From Rebecca billardiae RCC1528 (lineage: Eukaryota; Haptophyta), in assembly GCA_965240325.2 (NCBI GenBank), contig OZ251240.1:1302001-1366000 (forward strand): a DNA stretch of 64,000 nt, given 5' to 3'. The notes below the pieces were generated by a model. It had not been told where the DNA came from. It did not search any database and saw nothing but the letters and a program-made list of their open reading frames with translations. Below are positions 30,287 to 48,600 of this stretch, piece after piece. A program made the position numbers and the translations under genes. Positions within the stretch are counted from its first letter, which is position 1, and each line of letters opens with the position of its first letter.

Positions 30287-31335
30287 CTACTCAGGACGAT
30301 GATGCTGATGGGCGGTGGTCGTGGATGAGGTCGACTGCTGATGACGAGTTCGGAGAGCGGTGACGACGCGGACGGTGACGACGGCACTCGCGTTGCCCTC
30401 ATCAGGCGGCGGCTGATCCGCCGCAGGCGCCGCCGTGGCGGTGGCGACGGCTGCGGCCGCTGCGGTGGCAGGCGAGGCTGCCGCCGAGGCGTTGGGAGCG
30501 GCGATGTCGGCGGCGGCCGCCGCCCCCGAGGCGCTGGGAGCGGCGATGTCGGCGGCGGCCGCCGCCCCCGAGGCACTGGGAGCGGCGATGTCGGCGGCGG
30601 CCGCCGCCCCCGAGGCGTTGGGAGCGGCGATGTCGGCGGCGGCCGCCGCCCCCGAGGCGCTGGGAGCGGCGATGTCGGCGGCGGCCGCCGCCCCCGAGGC
30701 ACTGGGAGCGGCGATGTCGGCGGCGGCCGCCGCCCCCGAGGCGTTGGGAGCGGCGATGTCGGCGGCGGCCGCCGCCCCCGAGGCGCTGGGAGCGGCGATG
30801 TCGGCGGCGGCCGCCGCCCCCGAGGCGCTGGGAGCGGCGATGTCGGCGGCGGCCGCCGCCCCCGAGGCGTTGGGAGCGGCGATGTCGGCGGCGGCCGCCG
30901 CCCCCGAGGCGCTGGGAGCGGCGATGTCGGCGGCGGCCGCCGCCTCCGAGGCGCTGGGAGCGGCGATGTCGGCGGCGGCCGCCGCCGCCGAGGCGCTGGG
31001 AGCGGCGATGACGGCGGCAGGTGAGTGCGCCGCCGTGGCGTCCGGGGCCGTGATGGCGACAGCGCTCGCGCCGTTACCATCCGCCCTCGTCGTCGCCGAG
31101 CCGTTGGGCGCGGCTGCCATGCCTGCGCCGCCGCGCGCCGCGGCCGGCGCGCTCGGTTGCGGCACGGCGGCAGCCGGGGCCGCGGCTGCTGCTGCGGCGG
31201 CTGCGGCGGTTGCGGTGGCTGCGGCTGCGCGCTCTCGGCTGCGCGCGTTGGCTGCGTCCGCTGCGGCGGCCGCGGCTGCTGCGGCGGCTGCTGCGGCGTT
31301 TTTCGCCTCGGCCGCCGCCGCCGCCGCCTTCTGCT

Positions 31336-31366
<31 letters not shown>

Positions 31367-31716
31367 AGCGCGCGCCTTGAGCCCGTCGCTCGCCGCGGCC
31401 GCGACCGCCTCCACCGCCGCCTCCTCCACGGCGACGAGGCCGTCGAGCGCGGCGCGCGCGGCGGCGCCGAGGCCGGCGGCATCAAGGCGAGCGAGCACGC
31501 GCTCCGCGCGCGTGTGCGCGTCCGCGGCGCGCGCGGCGGCGCGCGACACTGCCGCCTCCGCCGCGTCCGCAGCGCGCGCCGACACGCCCGCGGCGCGCAG
31601 CGCGCGGCCGACGGCGGCGCGCATCGCCGCGCCGCCGCCGCGCTGCGCGCACCGTGCCGCGCTCACGACCACGTCGAAGCTTTGCAGCGCGCGCGCCGCG
31701 TCCGCGGCGGTGGCCA

Positions 31717-31754
<38 letters not shown>

Positions 31755-34700
31755 GCTGTGGCTGTGGCTGCGGCTGCGGCTGTGGCGGCTGCGAACTCGG
31801 CGGCGGCTGCGCTCGCGTTTGGGAGAAGGCCGCGTCCGGCGGCGTCGGCGGGCAGCCAGCCGCCCGCCGCGGCGCACGCGAGCGCGGCCGCGCGCCGCGG
31901 CGCGAGCGCGCACGTCACAGGAGCCCAGCGCTCTGCCGCGGCCGCGCGCGCGGCGAGGGCTGTGAGTGCGCCGCGCGCCGTCGCTGCCGCGAGCGGCGCT
32001 AGCAGCAAGTCGCGCGCGGACGGGACAAGAACGATGCGCGCGCGCGCGCGCGACACCGCCGCCGCGGCCCGTGCCGAGGCCCACCACAGCGCGAGCGCCG
32101 GCGCGGGCGGCGCGGTCGAGCGATTGACTGCGCCGCTGCCGCCGCCGCCGCCGCCGCGGAGCGAGGCCGCCCAGCGCGCGCGCGCCGCGCGCGTCGGCCG
32201 CTCCAGAGGCGAAAAGGCGGCGGCGGCGGGCGCGCCGTCGGGCGTGGGCGGCGGCGGCAGCGTCAGGAGAACCACTTCGACGGCCGGCGCGCCGCCGCCC
32301 TCTTCGGCGGCGAGCAGCGCGGCGGCGGCGGCACCGGTGCGGTTGGCGGCGGCAGGTATGGGCACGGCGCGGCGCGCGCTCGGCGAGCCGCCGCGCCGCG
32401 CCGCGGCACACGACACGCCGGCGGCGGCGGCGGCGCCGCGCGCGCGGCGCGCGCTCGCGCCCGCGTCGGCGCCGCCACACGCCGCCTCGGCGCAGTCCAA
32501 CGCCGCGCTCGCAAAGCGCAGCGTGTCCGCGTCGAGCGGCCGGCGCTTCGCGCCCCACGCGCGGAGCGCTTCGGCCGCGCGCGCGATGAGCGGCGGCGCG
32601 CCGTCCGCGTCCGCGTCGGCGTCCGCGCCGCCGCCGCGCCCGTGCGCGCGCAGCGCGGCGCGCACGTGCGCCGAGCGCGCGAGCAGCAGCCGATCCGGCG
32701 CGCAGCACGCCGCCTGCGCGCCGCTCGCAACGTCCTCCGCCGCCATCGTGTAGAACACCGCGCGCTCCCGAGCGGGCGGCAGCGGGTGGGCGGCGCCGAA
32801 CTTGGCGCCGCCGCCGCGCGGCGCCGCGCCCGCGCCCGGCGCGACGAGGAGCACTGCTTCGGCGCGCACGGCGGCGCGGAGGGCGCACGTGAGTGCGTCG
32901 GCGGCGTCCGCCGCGCCGCGCAGCTGCAGCACACGCGCGTCGGTGGCGACGTCCGCGGGCGCGGGCGCGCGCAGCAGCAGCTGGCTCACGCCGTTCGCGC
33001 GCAGCCACGCGCGCGCAAGCGGCGCGGCGCAGGCGGCGTCGCCGGCGGTGGCGCCGCCGCCGGCGCAGCCGCTTAGGACGACGGCAAGGCCGCGGACGCC
33101 GCCGGCGGCGGCGGCGCCCGCGCGCGCGCGGAGGCACTCTCCCGACGCGGGCGCGGCCGCATCCGGCGGCGGCACCGGCGCCGCCACCGGCGGGCACGCG
33201 GCCAGCTCGGTCGGAATCGGCTCGGCCGCCCACGCCGCCGAAGCGGCGCCCCAGCGCGCCGCGCGCGCCCCGTCCGCATCCGGCCAGTAGCCTCCTTCAG
33301 CATGGCCGCCGCCGGCGGTGGCGGCGCGGCGCGGCTCGGGCGGCAGCAGAAACGGCGGCCGCTGCGCGTCGCGCGGCGGCGGCTGTGGCCGTCGATGCTC
33401 GCCGCCGCCCGGCCGCGACAGCCGCCGCCGCCGCTCGCCGCCGCCCGAGCGCACTCGCACCCGCAACGACGATGACGATGACGACGGCGGCGGCGGCTCA
33501 CGCCACAGCCGCGCCACGCCGCTCGCGCGCACGACCGCCGCGCCGCCGGCCGCGAGCGTGGCGGCGGCGAGCGACATCGCGCCGGCGCCGTCGGCGGGCA
33601 CGCGCGCGCACTGCGCGCGGAGCGCGGCGCGCGGCGCGGCGCCGAGCGCGCGCGGCGCGAACGCGAGCGCGTCATAGTGCCCGCGCGCGCCGCACGGCGG
33701 CGGGCGCACGTGAGGTGCCGCCGCCAGCGCCGCCACCAGCGGCCGCGCGCCGCCAACGCCGCCGCGCGCGATCGCGGCGGCGACGCAGCGCACTGATGCC
33801 GCGTCGAGCCGAATGTCGGGCGCGGCGGCGGCGACGACGACGGATGCGCCGGACCCGCCGCCGCCGCCGCCGCCGCCGGGGGCGGTGAGGTTGGTCAGCA
33901 GCATCTCGGCGAGCGTCGGCGCGCTCGCGCCGCCCGCCGCGCCCGCCACCGAAACGCGCAGCTTGCGCGCGCCGCGGCCGGCGCCCACCGCGGCGGCCGC
34001 GAGCTCGCGCCACCGCGCCGGCGTCAGACCGCCGCCGCCGCCGCCGGATTCGCTCGGGACAAAGACGCGGAGTGTGGCGACAAGGGCCAGCTCGGCGTTG
34101 GCCGCGAGCGCGGCACGCGCGTCCCACAGCGACCGCGCCGAGGCCGCCGCGACGCGCAGCTCCACGCGATGGCGGCCGCCGCTGCTGCCGCCGCCGCTGC
34201 CGGCCGCCGCGCCGCCGGAGGCGGGCTCGGAGGCGCGGCCCGCGGGGCCGCCGCCGCCGCCGCCGCCGCCGGGCGCGGGCGGTTCGCAGGCCATGCCGGC
34301 GGCACGCAGCATGCGCAGGTCGGCGGCGAGCGCGCCGTGCGCCTCGCCGCCCGGCGCGGCGGCGCCGAGCGCGCGCGCGGACCACAGGAGTGGCGCGAGC
34401 GGCGGCGGCGGCGGCGGCGTCGCGAAGGGCGGCGGCGGCGGCGCGCGCGCTCGGCGCGCGGCGCGCTGCAAAAACGCCCCGGCGTCGGCGCGCAGCGTGG
34501 GCAGCGGCAGCAGCGCGTCGTAGCGAAGGGCGCCGAGCGCGCACGCGTCCGTCTGCGCCGCCGCGCGCGGCGGCAGCGCCCACCCCGCGCGCGCGCGCGC
34601 GCCGAGCGCGCCCAGAAAGTGCTCGAACGAGAACGGGCCAAATTGCATGCCGTACCTGCGTGCGTAGAGCCGCGCGCGGCCGGCGGCGGTGCGCGGCGGC

Positions 34701-37226
34701 GGCGCGGGCGCGGCCGCCCACGCAAAGAAGCCGCCTGGGACGCCAAGCCACGGCGCGCACCAGCCGCCGGCGCGGGGAGCGGCGGCGGCGGCGGTGCCGT
34801 TGGCGGCGGCGGGCGGCGGCGCGCACGGCGGCGGCCGCTCGAGCGCAGCGCCGCGCCACGCGCGCACGCCGCCGCCCGCCGTAGGCGCGCGCGCCGCGCG
34901 CGCGCGCTCAGCAGCCGGCAGAAGCGCGCGCGCGCGCTCATAATAAATCAATTCGCCCGCGTGTCGGATGAAGTCATGTTCGTACGCGCGCGCCAGTCGC
35001 TCCCACGGGCACTCGACGACGGCGGCGCGCAGCAGCAGCGGCGGGCGCAATTCACCGCCGCCGCCGCCGCCGCCACGCGCCGAGCCACCGCCGCCGAGCA
35101 CTAGCCGTGCGGCCGTCGCGTCGTCCAGCTCGACAAGAGGGACCCCGCGCGCGAGCGCGGCGCCCGCGGCGCCCGCGCCATCCTCTGCCGCCTCCGCCGC
35201 CGCGCGCGCCGCGTGCGCCGCCCACGCCTCCGCCGCCGCGCCCGGCGGCGCGCACACAAACGCGCGCACGCGCACGTGCGCCCAGCCGCTGCGCCAGAGG
35301 CTAGCGGGCGCGTCCCGGACCGCGGCCGCGGCGTCGGCGTCGGCGGTGGCGTTGCGCGGGCGCGGGCGCGGCGGCAGCGTCCCCTGCGCGCCGCCCTCGC
35401 CCCCCGCCTCCGCCATCCCCACCGCAGCCGCCGCCGCCACCGGCGGCAGCGACAGCGCCGGGCGCGGCGCAGCACAGCCCGACGAATGGCGCGCGGCCGC
35501 GCCGGCCCAAAGTCGGGCCACGTCCGAGAACGAAGACCACTCCGAGGTGAGCAGGTGGTCGCACGCGGCAAGGGCAAGCTGGTCCGCGAGCGCGGCGCGG
35601 ACGCAGCCGGCCGAGCGCTTCGCGGGGCCCTCGAGGCAGCGCCCGAGCGGCGGGAGCTCGGAGGCGGCGGTGGCGGCGGCGGCGGGCTCGCCGCCGCCGC
35701 CGCCGCTGCCACCGCCGCCGGTGGCGGCCGCGGGCGCGCCGACGACGGCGGCGTCGAGCTGTGAGCGCACGCGCGGCGGCGCGCCGAACGCTCGGCGCAG
35801 CGCCGCGTGCGCCTCCCGCGAGTCAGCCGCCACAACCAGCGCGCACGGCCGGCCGCGCGCGCCCGCCGCCGGCCCCTGATACGTGCCCAGCCGCTCGAGC
35901 CCCGGACTGTCCGGCCCCGGCGGGCACAGGTGGCGGACGGCGCGCACAAACGCGCGCGCGTGGCAGCGCGTGCGCGCCGGTATAACCTCCGACATCGCGC
36001 CGAGGCCAGAGTCGCCGCCCACGCGCCCGATCCCGGGCACGTCGGCGCGCTGGTCGGTGCGCATGCGCACGTGCACGCCGATCAGAGCGTAACCGCCGGC
36101 GGCGTAACCGTCGGCGGCGTAACCGTCGGCGGCGTAACCGCTGGCGACAGAGCTGCCGCCGGTGACGGTGATGCGCGACGAGCGGCGGTGCGTGGCGGCG
36201 GCGCCCCCCACCGCGCCGCCCCCGCGCGGCGGCGGCGGCGGCGGCGGCGGCGCGCGCGCGAGCGCCGCCGCGCGCCGCCGCACCTCCGGCCGCGGCGTGA
36301 GCGCGCGCAGCGCCGCATGCAGTTTCGGCCCGTGCGTCGCCTCGTCCCGATGGTCGGCGCCGCCGCGCGCGACGAGCACGTACGCCGAGCGCACGGCGAC
36401 GCGCGGCGCCGTGCTCAGCGGCAGCGGTCGGAACGCGCGCGCGCCAGCATGGCCGCCGTCGACTTGTAAGTAATCAAAGTGGGCCCAGGCACCGGCGGCG
36501 GCGGGCGGCGGCGGCGGCGGCGGCGGGGACTCGGCGGCGGCGTCGGCGGCGGCGCGCGCTGAGCCGTTGAGAGCCGCTGCCGTCGCGCCGCCGCCGCCGC
36601 CGTCGCCGCCGTGCCCGCCGCCCGCGGCAGTATTGTTGATGGGCGGCAAGAACAGGCGCTCCGCCGCAAGGCTGGGCGCGGGCCCTTCGAGAAGCCACAC
36701 CGACGCGCCGTGCCCCAGCCCGAGCGCGGCAGCATGGCCGCCGCCGGCAGCATGGCCGCCGCCGCTGCCGGCACCACCGGCACCACCGGCGGCGGCCACG
36801 CTGCCGGCGGCGGCCATGCTGCCGGCGGCGGCCATGCTGCCGGCGGCGGCCATGCTGCCGGCGCCAAAGCCGGCGCCGAGGGCAAACAACTCACCGAGGC
36901 GCGCGCCGCAGTGCGCGTCCGGCGCCCAGCCGACGACGAGGGAGAGTGGCGGCGGCCGCGCGGCGCGCGCAGCGCCGCCGCCCTCGCCCTCGCCGCTGCC
37001 GCGCCCATCCCCGCCGCCGCCGTCCTCGGCGCGCGCGCGCGCGTCCGCGCGCGCGTGTGCAAGTGCGGACGCGAGCGCTCGAAGCCGATTGGAGAGCCCG
37101 TGTTTCGTTACTATGGCGAGGGCGCGGAGGGTGGGCGCGGCGCGGAGGAGGCGCAGGCCGACGGCCCAGTCGCGCGGGCGCAGCGCGCACGCCGCGTCCA
37201 CGCCGACCGCGCGCACGCACGCCGCC

Positions 37227-37266
<40 letters not shown>

Positions 37267-38507
37267 TGCCGTGATGCGCGCACGCACTCGCGAGCAGCGC
37301 GCCTGCGCGCGCGCGCGCCCACGCGCGCGCGCCGAGCTCGCGCGCGAAGGAGGGGCGCGCGCCCGCGCCGTCCGCGTCGCGCACGGCGAGCGACTCGTCC
37401 GCACAGCCGCCGCCGCTGGCGTTGGCTGCGCCGCCGGCGGACGCGGCGGCGGCGCCAAGCCGCGCGCACGCGCCGCGATCGCACGCCCAACGCAGCCGCG
37501 GCGGCGGCTGCGGCGCGGCGGCGGCGAGCGCGGCGGCGAACTCGAAGCGCGCGGCCGCCTCCGCCGCCGCGTCCGCGCCGAGCGGCGGCGCGCACGCCCG
37601 CGCCGCGCCCGCCACCGTGCCCGCACCCGCGCCCGCACCCGCGGTAGCGCCGCCGCGGCCGGCGGCGCGCAGCGCGCGCGCCGCGCGCGGCGGCAGCAAC
37701 GACAGCACTCCTAGCACGCCGGCGTAACCGCCGGCGTAACCGCCGGCGTAACCGTCGGCGCACCCGCCGGCGTGGGCGGCGCACGCCTCGGCGGGGCGTG
37801 GGCCCGCGCCTCGCGCGGGGCGCGGCCCCACGCCCGCGCCGAGCAGCGCGGCGCTCGTCGCCGCGCGCTCGGCCGCGGGTCCCCACACCGCCGCCGCGCC
37901 GCGGCCTCCCCAGAGCGCGGCGGCGAGCGCGAGCGCGGCGCCGAGCGCGCCGCCGTCGGCGGCGCCGCTGAAGCGCGGGTCGAGCGCGGCGGCGAGCGCG
38001 GCGCGGCTGCCGAGGCCGAGCGCGGTGGGCACGCCGCCCGCGCCGCGCAGCGACCCCAGCGCGCGCGGCCCCGCGCCCGCCGCGTGCGCGGCGGCGAGCG
38101 CGCGCGGCCGCGGCCGCGCGCTTGCCGGCGCCAGGGCCACCAGCGTTGCGCGCGCGAGCCGCGACGCGCCGAGCTGCAGCGCGGCGGCGGGCCACGACCA
38201 GCTGGCGTTGGGCACCGCGGCGGCGCGGAGCGCCGCCGGCGCCGCGCCGCGCCGCACCGCGCGCAGCTCCGCACCGGACAGTCCGGGCTGCCCCCAGAGA
38301 ATCAAAGTAACCTCGTCCGCGCCCGCGGCCGCCCACGCGCGCGCGGCGCGCGCGAGCCGCGCCGCGCGCGGAGAGGGCGCGTCGGCGTCGGCGTGTGCGG
38401 TGGTGGTGCCGATGGTGTCGTCCTCGTCCGCGTCGGCGTCGAGCTCGCTGTACAGCACCACGCCGAGCGCCGGCGGCGGGCGCGGCGAGGGCGGCGGCGC
38501 GGGCGAG

Positions 38508-38538
<31 letters not shown>

Positions 38539-38890
38539 AGGGCGGCGGGCGCGGCGGCGGCGGTCGCGGCGAGGGCGGCGGGCTCGGCGGCGGCGGTCGC
38601 GGCGACGGCGGCGGGTGCGGCGGCGGTGGGCGCGGCGACGGCGGCGGTCGCGGCGGCGGCGGTCGCGGCGACGGCGGCGGTCGCGGCGGCCGCGGCCGCG
38701 GCGAGGGCGACGGCGGCGGCGCCGGCGAGGGCGGCGGACGCGGCGCCGGGTCGACGCGAAGCGTGCGCGCGGGCGCGCGCAGCGAGAGTGGCGCGACGAG
38801 CGCCACGCCGAGCAGCGCCGCCGTCAGCACCGTCGCCACGGTCGCGAGCCAGCCGGCGCCGCCGGCCGGGCGCGCGCTGGCGGCAGCCAT
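30287..38890 (-). CDS. Giant type II membrane protein with glycosyltransferase-like domains and tandem-repeat tail
   Basis: One open frame of about 2,867 residues. Residues 13-37 form a signal anchor (WLATVATVLTAALLGVALVA). A Ser/Arg-Pro-rich stalk (RPPPSPRPPPP type) runs to about residue 145. A fucosyltransferase-like GT-B module shows HGLSNRLRALASALAH (about 593), YALIGVHVRMRTD (about 935) and CDHLLTSEWSSFSDVARLW (about 1110), the three-motif order of GT23/O-FucT-type enzymes. Further globular segments include CPWERLARAYEHDFIRHAGE (about 1297) and YGMQFGPFSFEHFLGAL (about 1410); I cannot name these. The C-terminal half is Ala/Gly-rich with an 11-Asp run, and ends in thirteen 14-residue repeats. 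I chose ATG 38890 because it opens the signal anchor. Introns or more than one gene inside this frame cannot be excluded. Confidence 0.62.
30487..31020 (-). repeat. 42-bp coding minisatellite, about 13 units
   Basis: Units of 42 bp encode (minus strand) the 14-residue repeat IAAPSASGAAAAAD near the end of the giant glycosyltransferase-like protein. On the plus strand the variable site reads GCGTTG, GCGCTG or GCACTG. The order is TTG, CTG, ACTG, TTG, CTG, ACTG, TTG, CTG, CTG, TTG, CTG, CTG, CTG, a three-unit (126-bp) higher-order pattern. Each TTG unit changes PSAS to PNAS, creating an N-x-S sequon. Confidence 0.95.
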
Positions 38891-39077
38891 CGATCGCGCC
38901 GCGCGCTCGGCCTGGCGGCGGGGCGCGAGCGCCCGGCGCCGGCCGCGCGCCGTTCTTCTACGGGCCGCTTTGGCGGTTTCTATTGTTCTCAAAAGGCCAA
39001 AGCGCTGAGCGCTGGCCTTCTCGTCCGGAATTCGGCGGGACGACGCAGTTGATGGCGCAAAATAATCCGAAATGATT

Positions 39078-44362
<5,285 letters not shown>

Positions 44363-45640
44363 TCGCGCTCTCGACGTCGGCAGCACGCGAGCAGCAGCTT
44401 CTTGCTTTTGACTCGCGCCGCTGCGCCACCTGCTGGCGAGCGCGCGGCTGTTCCGGCCGCCCGATGACCAACCTGTGCAGCAAAAGCTGTTTCTCCCGTC
44501 CAACTCCGAAGCGTCCGGCCGTCCGTGGTCCGCGCCGGACTGATCCGTCGTACTGCCGCTGTGCCGGCGGCCGCACGCACGCGCCGCAGTACAGTCAGGC
44601 CGACTCGCCCGAGCCCGAGGTTTGGCAGGCCGCACGGGCACGGCGACGCCCTTCCAGCCGACGACGGTTCCGCAGCGAGTGCCGCACACGAGTCTGGGCA
44701 CTGCCGCCCAGGTCGGACCGCACGCGGGCAGGCGGGCCTAACACGCGCCGAGTCGGCAGCGTGCGCCCCGAGCTGGTACGGGCAGTGCGCCTTCGGCCAG
44801 GCGTCCAGGCCAGCTCCGCGCAGGGCGCTCCATCCGCGCTTGGCGAGAGCTACACACTCAGACATTTCCCGTCGGAACATTCCAGGAAGTCTCCGAGAGG
44901 CAAGAGTACCGCACGGAACTGTTCCCGCCGGCAGCCTACCCGGAAGTTGGCGGTTGATTTCAGAGGCCGCAGCGCCGGGGGCTCCCCGGGCGCGATGGGG
45001 CGCGCGCGCACGATGGCGCGCAGATTTTACACGCTCGCCGCCTCACGTGGGCGACGCTCGACCGCCGCGGTCCGCGCGCGCGCGCCGGCGCGTCACTCCC
45101 GCGGCGCGGCGGCCGCCGCTGACGCCGCGGCTCGGCCGCACCGCGCGGTCCGACGGCCGGACACGCGCAGGCGTGGCTTCAACAACGGCGGGTGGGCGGT
45201 GCGCGGCGGCGGGTGTAAGCGGGGGATGGCGGCAGCGTGGATGCGGCGTGCGCGATGCGCCGAACCGGCCCATGCGAACACGCACCGCGCAGGGCGCCAT
45301 CGCCGCTCGGCGACCCTTCGCGTAGCTTCTGCCAGCTCGGTGCGGGAGGCGGCCGAGAAGCGCCAGTGAGAAGGAGGAAAGGTCGCGGAAAACGTGAATA
45401 GGCACGCCCGCCTGCACTACGGGTCCGGGTAATAAGGCGGTGAGCAAAGCTTCCACGGTGGCAGCGCACACGGGGTTATTGGCCACTCAGACAGCCACCG
45501 TGGAGGGCTGGAGCCGCCCCGTTGCTGGGGCACCCACGCAAGCAAGCGTGCATACGCGTGCGAGGAAGCACACGCGCCTTGCGGAGCGAGGCGCGGCGGG
45601 TCGTGCGGGCGCCAGACTGAGCGCCCACGACGCTGCCACC
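44363..45640. other. Divergent intergenic interval
   Basis: About 1.3 kb between the start of the CTFxP gene (minus) and that of the nucleotidyltransferase (plus). Open frames exist on both strands but show no recognisable content. It should contain both promoters. No clear repeat was seen. Confidence 0.5.
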
Positions 45641-48600
45641 ATGTCCGCCGCGCTCGCCGACGCGAGCGGCGCGCGGCCCGCCCGGGCTACGTCGGGCGTG
45701 GGCGCGATGGCATCAAGCGTGGTGCGCGCGCCGCGCGGCGCGCGGCGCGCGCGCGCCTCGCCGCGCACGCGGCTCACCCTCGCGCGCCCGCACCGCGCGC
45801 CGCACCGCGCCGCCGCTCGCAGATGGGCGCGGCCGCGGACGCGGCCGTCAGAACAGGCGCGCCCGCGATGGTGCGCGGCGTGCTGGGCGGCGGCGCGCGG
45901 CGCGCGCCGGGCGTCACGCCGGCGCGCGGCGAGGGGGCCGAGCTGTCCTCGCCCGCCGGCACCTCCGCTGGCAACGCGGTCACGGCGTCCACCGTGCTCG
46001 GCGCCGCGGCGGCGGTCGCAACCGCGCGGCGCGGCGCGGCGCGCGCCGCCGGTATGGGCGCGGCGTGCGCCGCGGCGGTGGGCGCGAGCGCGTGCGGTGG
46101 CGGCGTGGCGGGCACCGTCGCGGCGGGCGCCGCTACCGCCGCCGACGCCGTGCTGCCCGCGCCGCCGTCCTCAGCGGGCGGCGGCGCGAGCGCGCGCGGC
46201 GTCGGCGGCGGCAGCGGCGGCGCTGGCGGCGGCGGCGGCGCCACCGGCGTGCCATCTCCGCCGGCGCGCCCGCCGCCGCGCGAGCGCGGCGGTGGGCGGG
46301 CGGCGTCGGGTGCGAAGGCGACGGAGCCGCCCGGCGCATCGGCCGGCGCGGCGCAGCCGCACCCCACTCCCGCCGCCGCCAGCGCCGAGCCCGTGGCGCG
46401 GCGCGCGACGCTCGCGCCCGCGCCGACGCTGCCGCAGTCCGCCGCCGAGGGCGAGGCGAGTGGCGGCGTGTTGCGGCGCGCGCGCACGACGGGCGCGAGC
46501 AGCGACGTGCCCAGCGCGGACGTGCCGAGCCGCCGGCACACCGGCGCGAGCTCCGCCGCCGCCGTCGCCCCGACCGCTGACGCGGGCGGCGGCGCCGCCG
46601 GGAGCGGCGGCGCGGCGCCGGGCGGCGGCGGCGCGGCGCCGAGCGGCGGCGGCGGCGGCGGCGGCGGCCGCACTGTGCTGCACCTGCCTGCGCGGACGGG
46701 GAGCTGGGCGCGCGCGGTGCCGCTCGCAGGGAGCTCCGCCGCGAGCCTCGGCGCGGACGCCGCCGCCAGTGCCGCCGTCGCATCCGGCGGCACTGCCGGC
46801 GCCGCGGCCGAGCGCGGCGGCGGCGCGGGCGGCGCGGGCGGCGGCGGCGCGGCGGCTGGTCTGGGCGTAACAGCCGCCGGCCGGAGTGCCGGTATGGCGA
46901 GCGGGTTTGGCGCGGGCCTCGGCCTCGGCGGGTTTGTCAACGGTGCGCGCCCGCCGCGCGAGACCGAGCCCGCGCGCCAGCTTTGCGCGCGCGCGCCGCA
47001 CGCCGCCCCGCCGCTGACGGGTGCCGCGCCCCGCCGTGCCGCGCTGCGCGCCGCCGCGCCGCCGCCGCCGCCGCGCCGCCGCGCCGCCGCGCCGCTGCGC
47101 AGGCGTGGCGTCGGGGCTGGCGATCGGCTCGTCGTTCGCCTCGCCCTTCCACTCGGCGGTCACTTCCTCCCTCGTCACAGGCCTCCCTTCGCTCCGCCTG
47201 TACTACGCCGCGCCCGCCGAGGCCGCGGGCGGCGCGGGCGGCGCAGGTGGCGGCGGCGGCGGCGGCGGCAGCAGTAGCGCAAGCGGCGCCGAGCGCACGG
47301 CCAGCGGCGTCGGCGGGCGGCGCGGGCGCGGGCGCGGCGGCGGCGGCGGCGGCAGCAGCGGCAGCGGCGCCGGTGCCTCCTCCGCCGCCGCCGCTGCCTC
47401 CGCCCAGCCTGCCGCCGCCGGCAGCGCGCTGCTTCACGCCTTCGCCCCCGACGCCAACTCAGCGTCGCTTGCGGAGCGCGAGCGTTCGGCCGACCGCGCG
47501 GCGCGCGAGCTGCTGGCTGAGGAGGAGGCGGCGGCTGCGGCGGGCGGCGGCGGGGCGGCGGGGACGGGCGTACCCGCGGGCGCGGCCGCCGGCGGAGCAG
47601 CTGCCGCCGCCGCCGCCGCCGCCGCCGCCGGTGGCGGTGCGGGCGGCAAGGGCGGCGGCGGGCGCGGCAGCGGCGGCGCGCGGCACGCGCCGGCCGCCGC
47701 CGCCGCCGCCGCCACGGCCGCCGAGGGCGTCGCCGCCGACGGCGGCGGCGCCGACGACGCCGCCGCCGCCGCCGATCCGGACAGCAGCTCGGCCGCCGCC
47801 GCCGCGGGCCGCAAGCGGCGCAAGGCCAAGAGCAAGGCAAGCAAGAGTAAAAAGGGCCGCGGCAAGGCGGGTGCCGATGGCGGCGCCGGCGGCGAGTCGG
47901 CCGCGGACGCCGGGGCCGCTGGGGCCGCGGCGGGCTGTGCCGACGCGGACGCGGGCGCGGACGGCGGCGGTGGCGCCGCCGCCTTGGCCGACGGCGCCGC
48001 CGCCGCCGCCGCGGCGGCAACCGCCGGCGGTGGCGCGGACGCCGAGCCCGGGGCGCGGGAGAGGGTCACCACTGCGGGCGGCAGCGTGGGCGCGCGCTCC
48101 GCCGCGCCGCAGCCGCCACCGCGCGCTGCGGCGGGCGGCGGCGCCGACGCAGCAGCCGGCGGCGCCGACGCCGAGGGCGATGCTCCCGGTGGCGGCGGCG
48201 GCGCGGCGGACGCGCCGGTCGGCGCCGGCGCGCCGGCGGCGCCCGCCGGCGCGGCGGCGCCGTCCGCCGCGCCGTCCGCCGCGCCCGCCGCGCCCGCCGC
48301 GGCTGCTGCCGCGGACGCGGACGGCTCGAGCGGCGAGGGCTGGGTCGTGGTCTCACGGCCGAGCGCGGCCGCGCGGCAGCAGCAGCCGCAGCCACAGCCG
48401 CAGCCGGCGCAGCCGCAGCCGCTCGCTGGCGCGGCCGGTGGCGGCGCGGCCGCGCCGGCGCGGCCGGCGCGCGCCGGCGCGGGCGCTGCCGCGGCCGCCG
48501 CGCGCAGCGCCGCCGCGGCCGCCGCGGCGACCACCTGGGCTGCGACGCCCGCAGGGTGGCAGCCGGCGGCCGCGGCCGGCGCGGCGCCGGCGCGCAGGGC

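Noticed and set aside
30487-31020. The regular 42-bp array considered as a CRISPR array
   Set aside because: There are no unique spacers. The whole unit repeats, it is coding, and the genome is eukaryotic.
30435-32753. Plus-strand 772-residue Ala-rich ORF containing the 42-bp repeats
   Set aside because: It is the mirror of the minus-strand repeat tail. Upstream and downstream it has no recognisable domain, whereas the minus strand is continuous with the glycosyltransferase-like protein.
45774-46940. Minus-strand 388-residue ORF over the N-terminal exon of the nucleotidyltransferase
   Set aside because: It looks no worse as low-complexity protein than the plus strand, but the plus-strand frame joins in phase to the next exon (GFVN-G/V-ASGLAIGSS), so the plus strand was kept.
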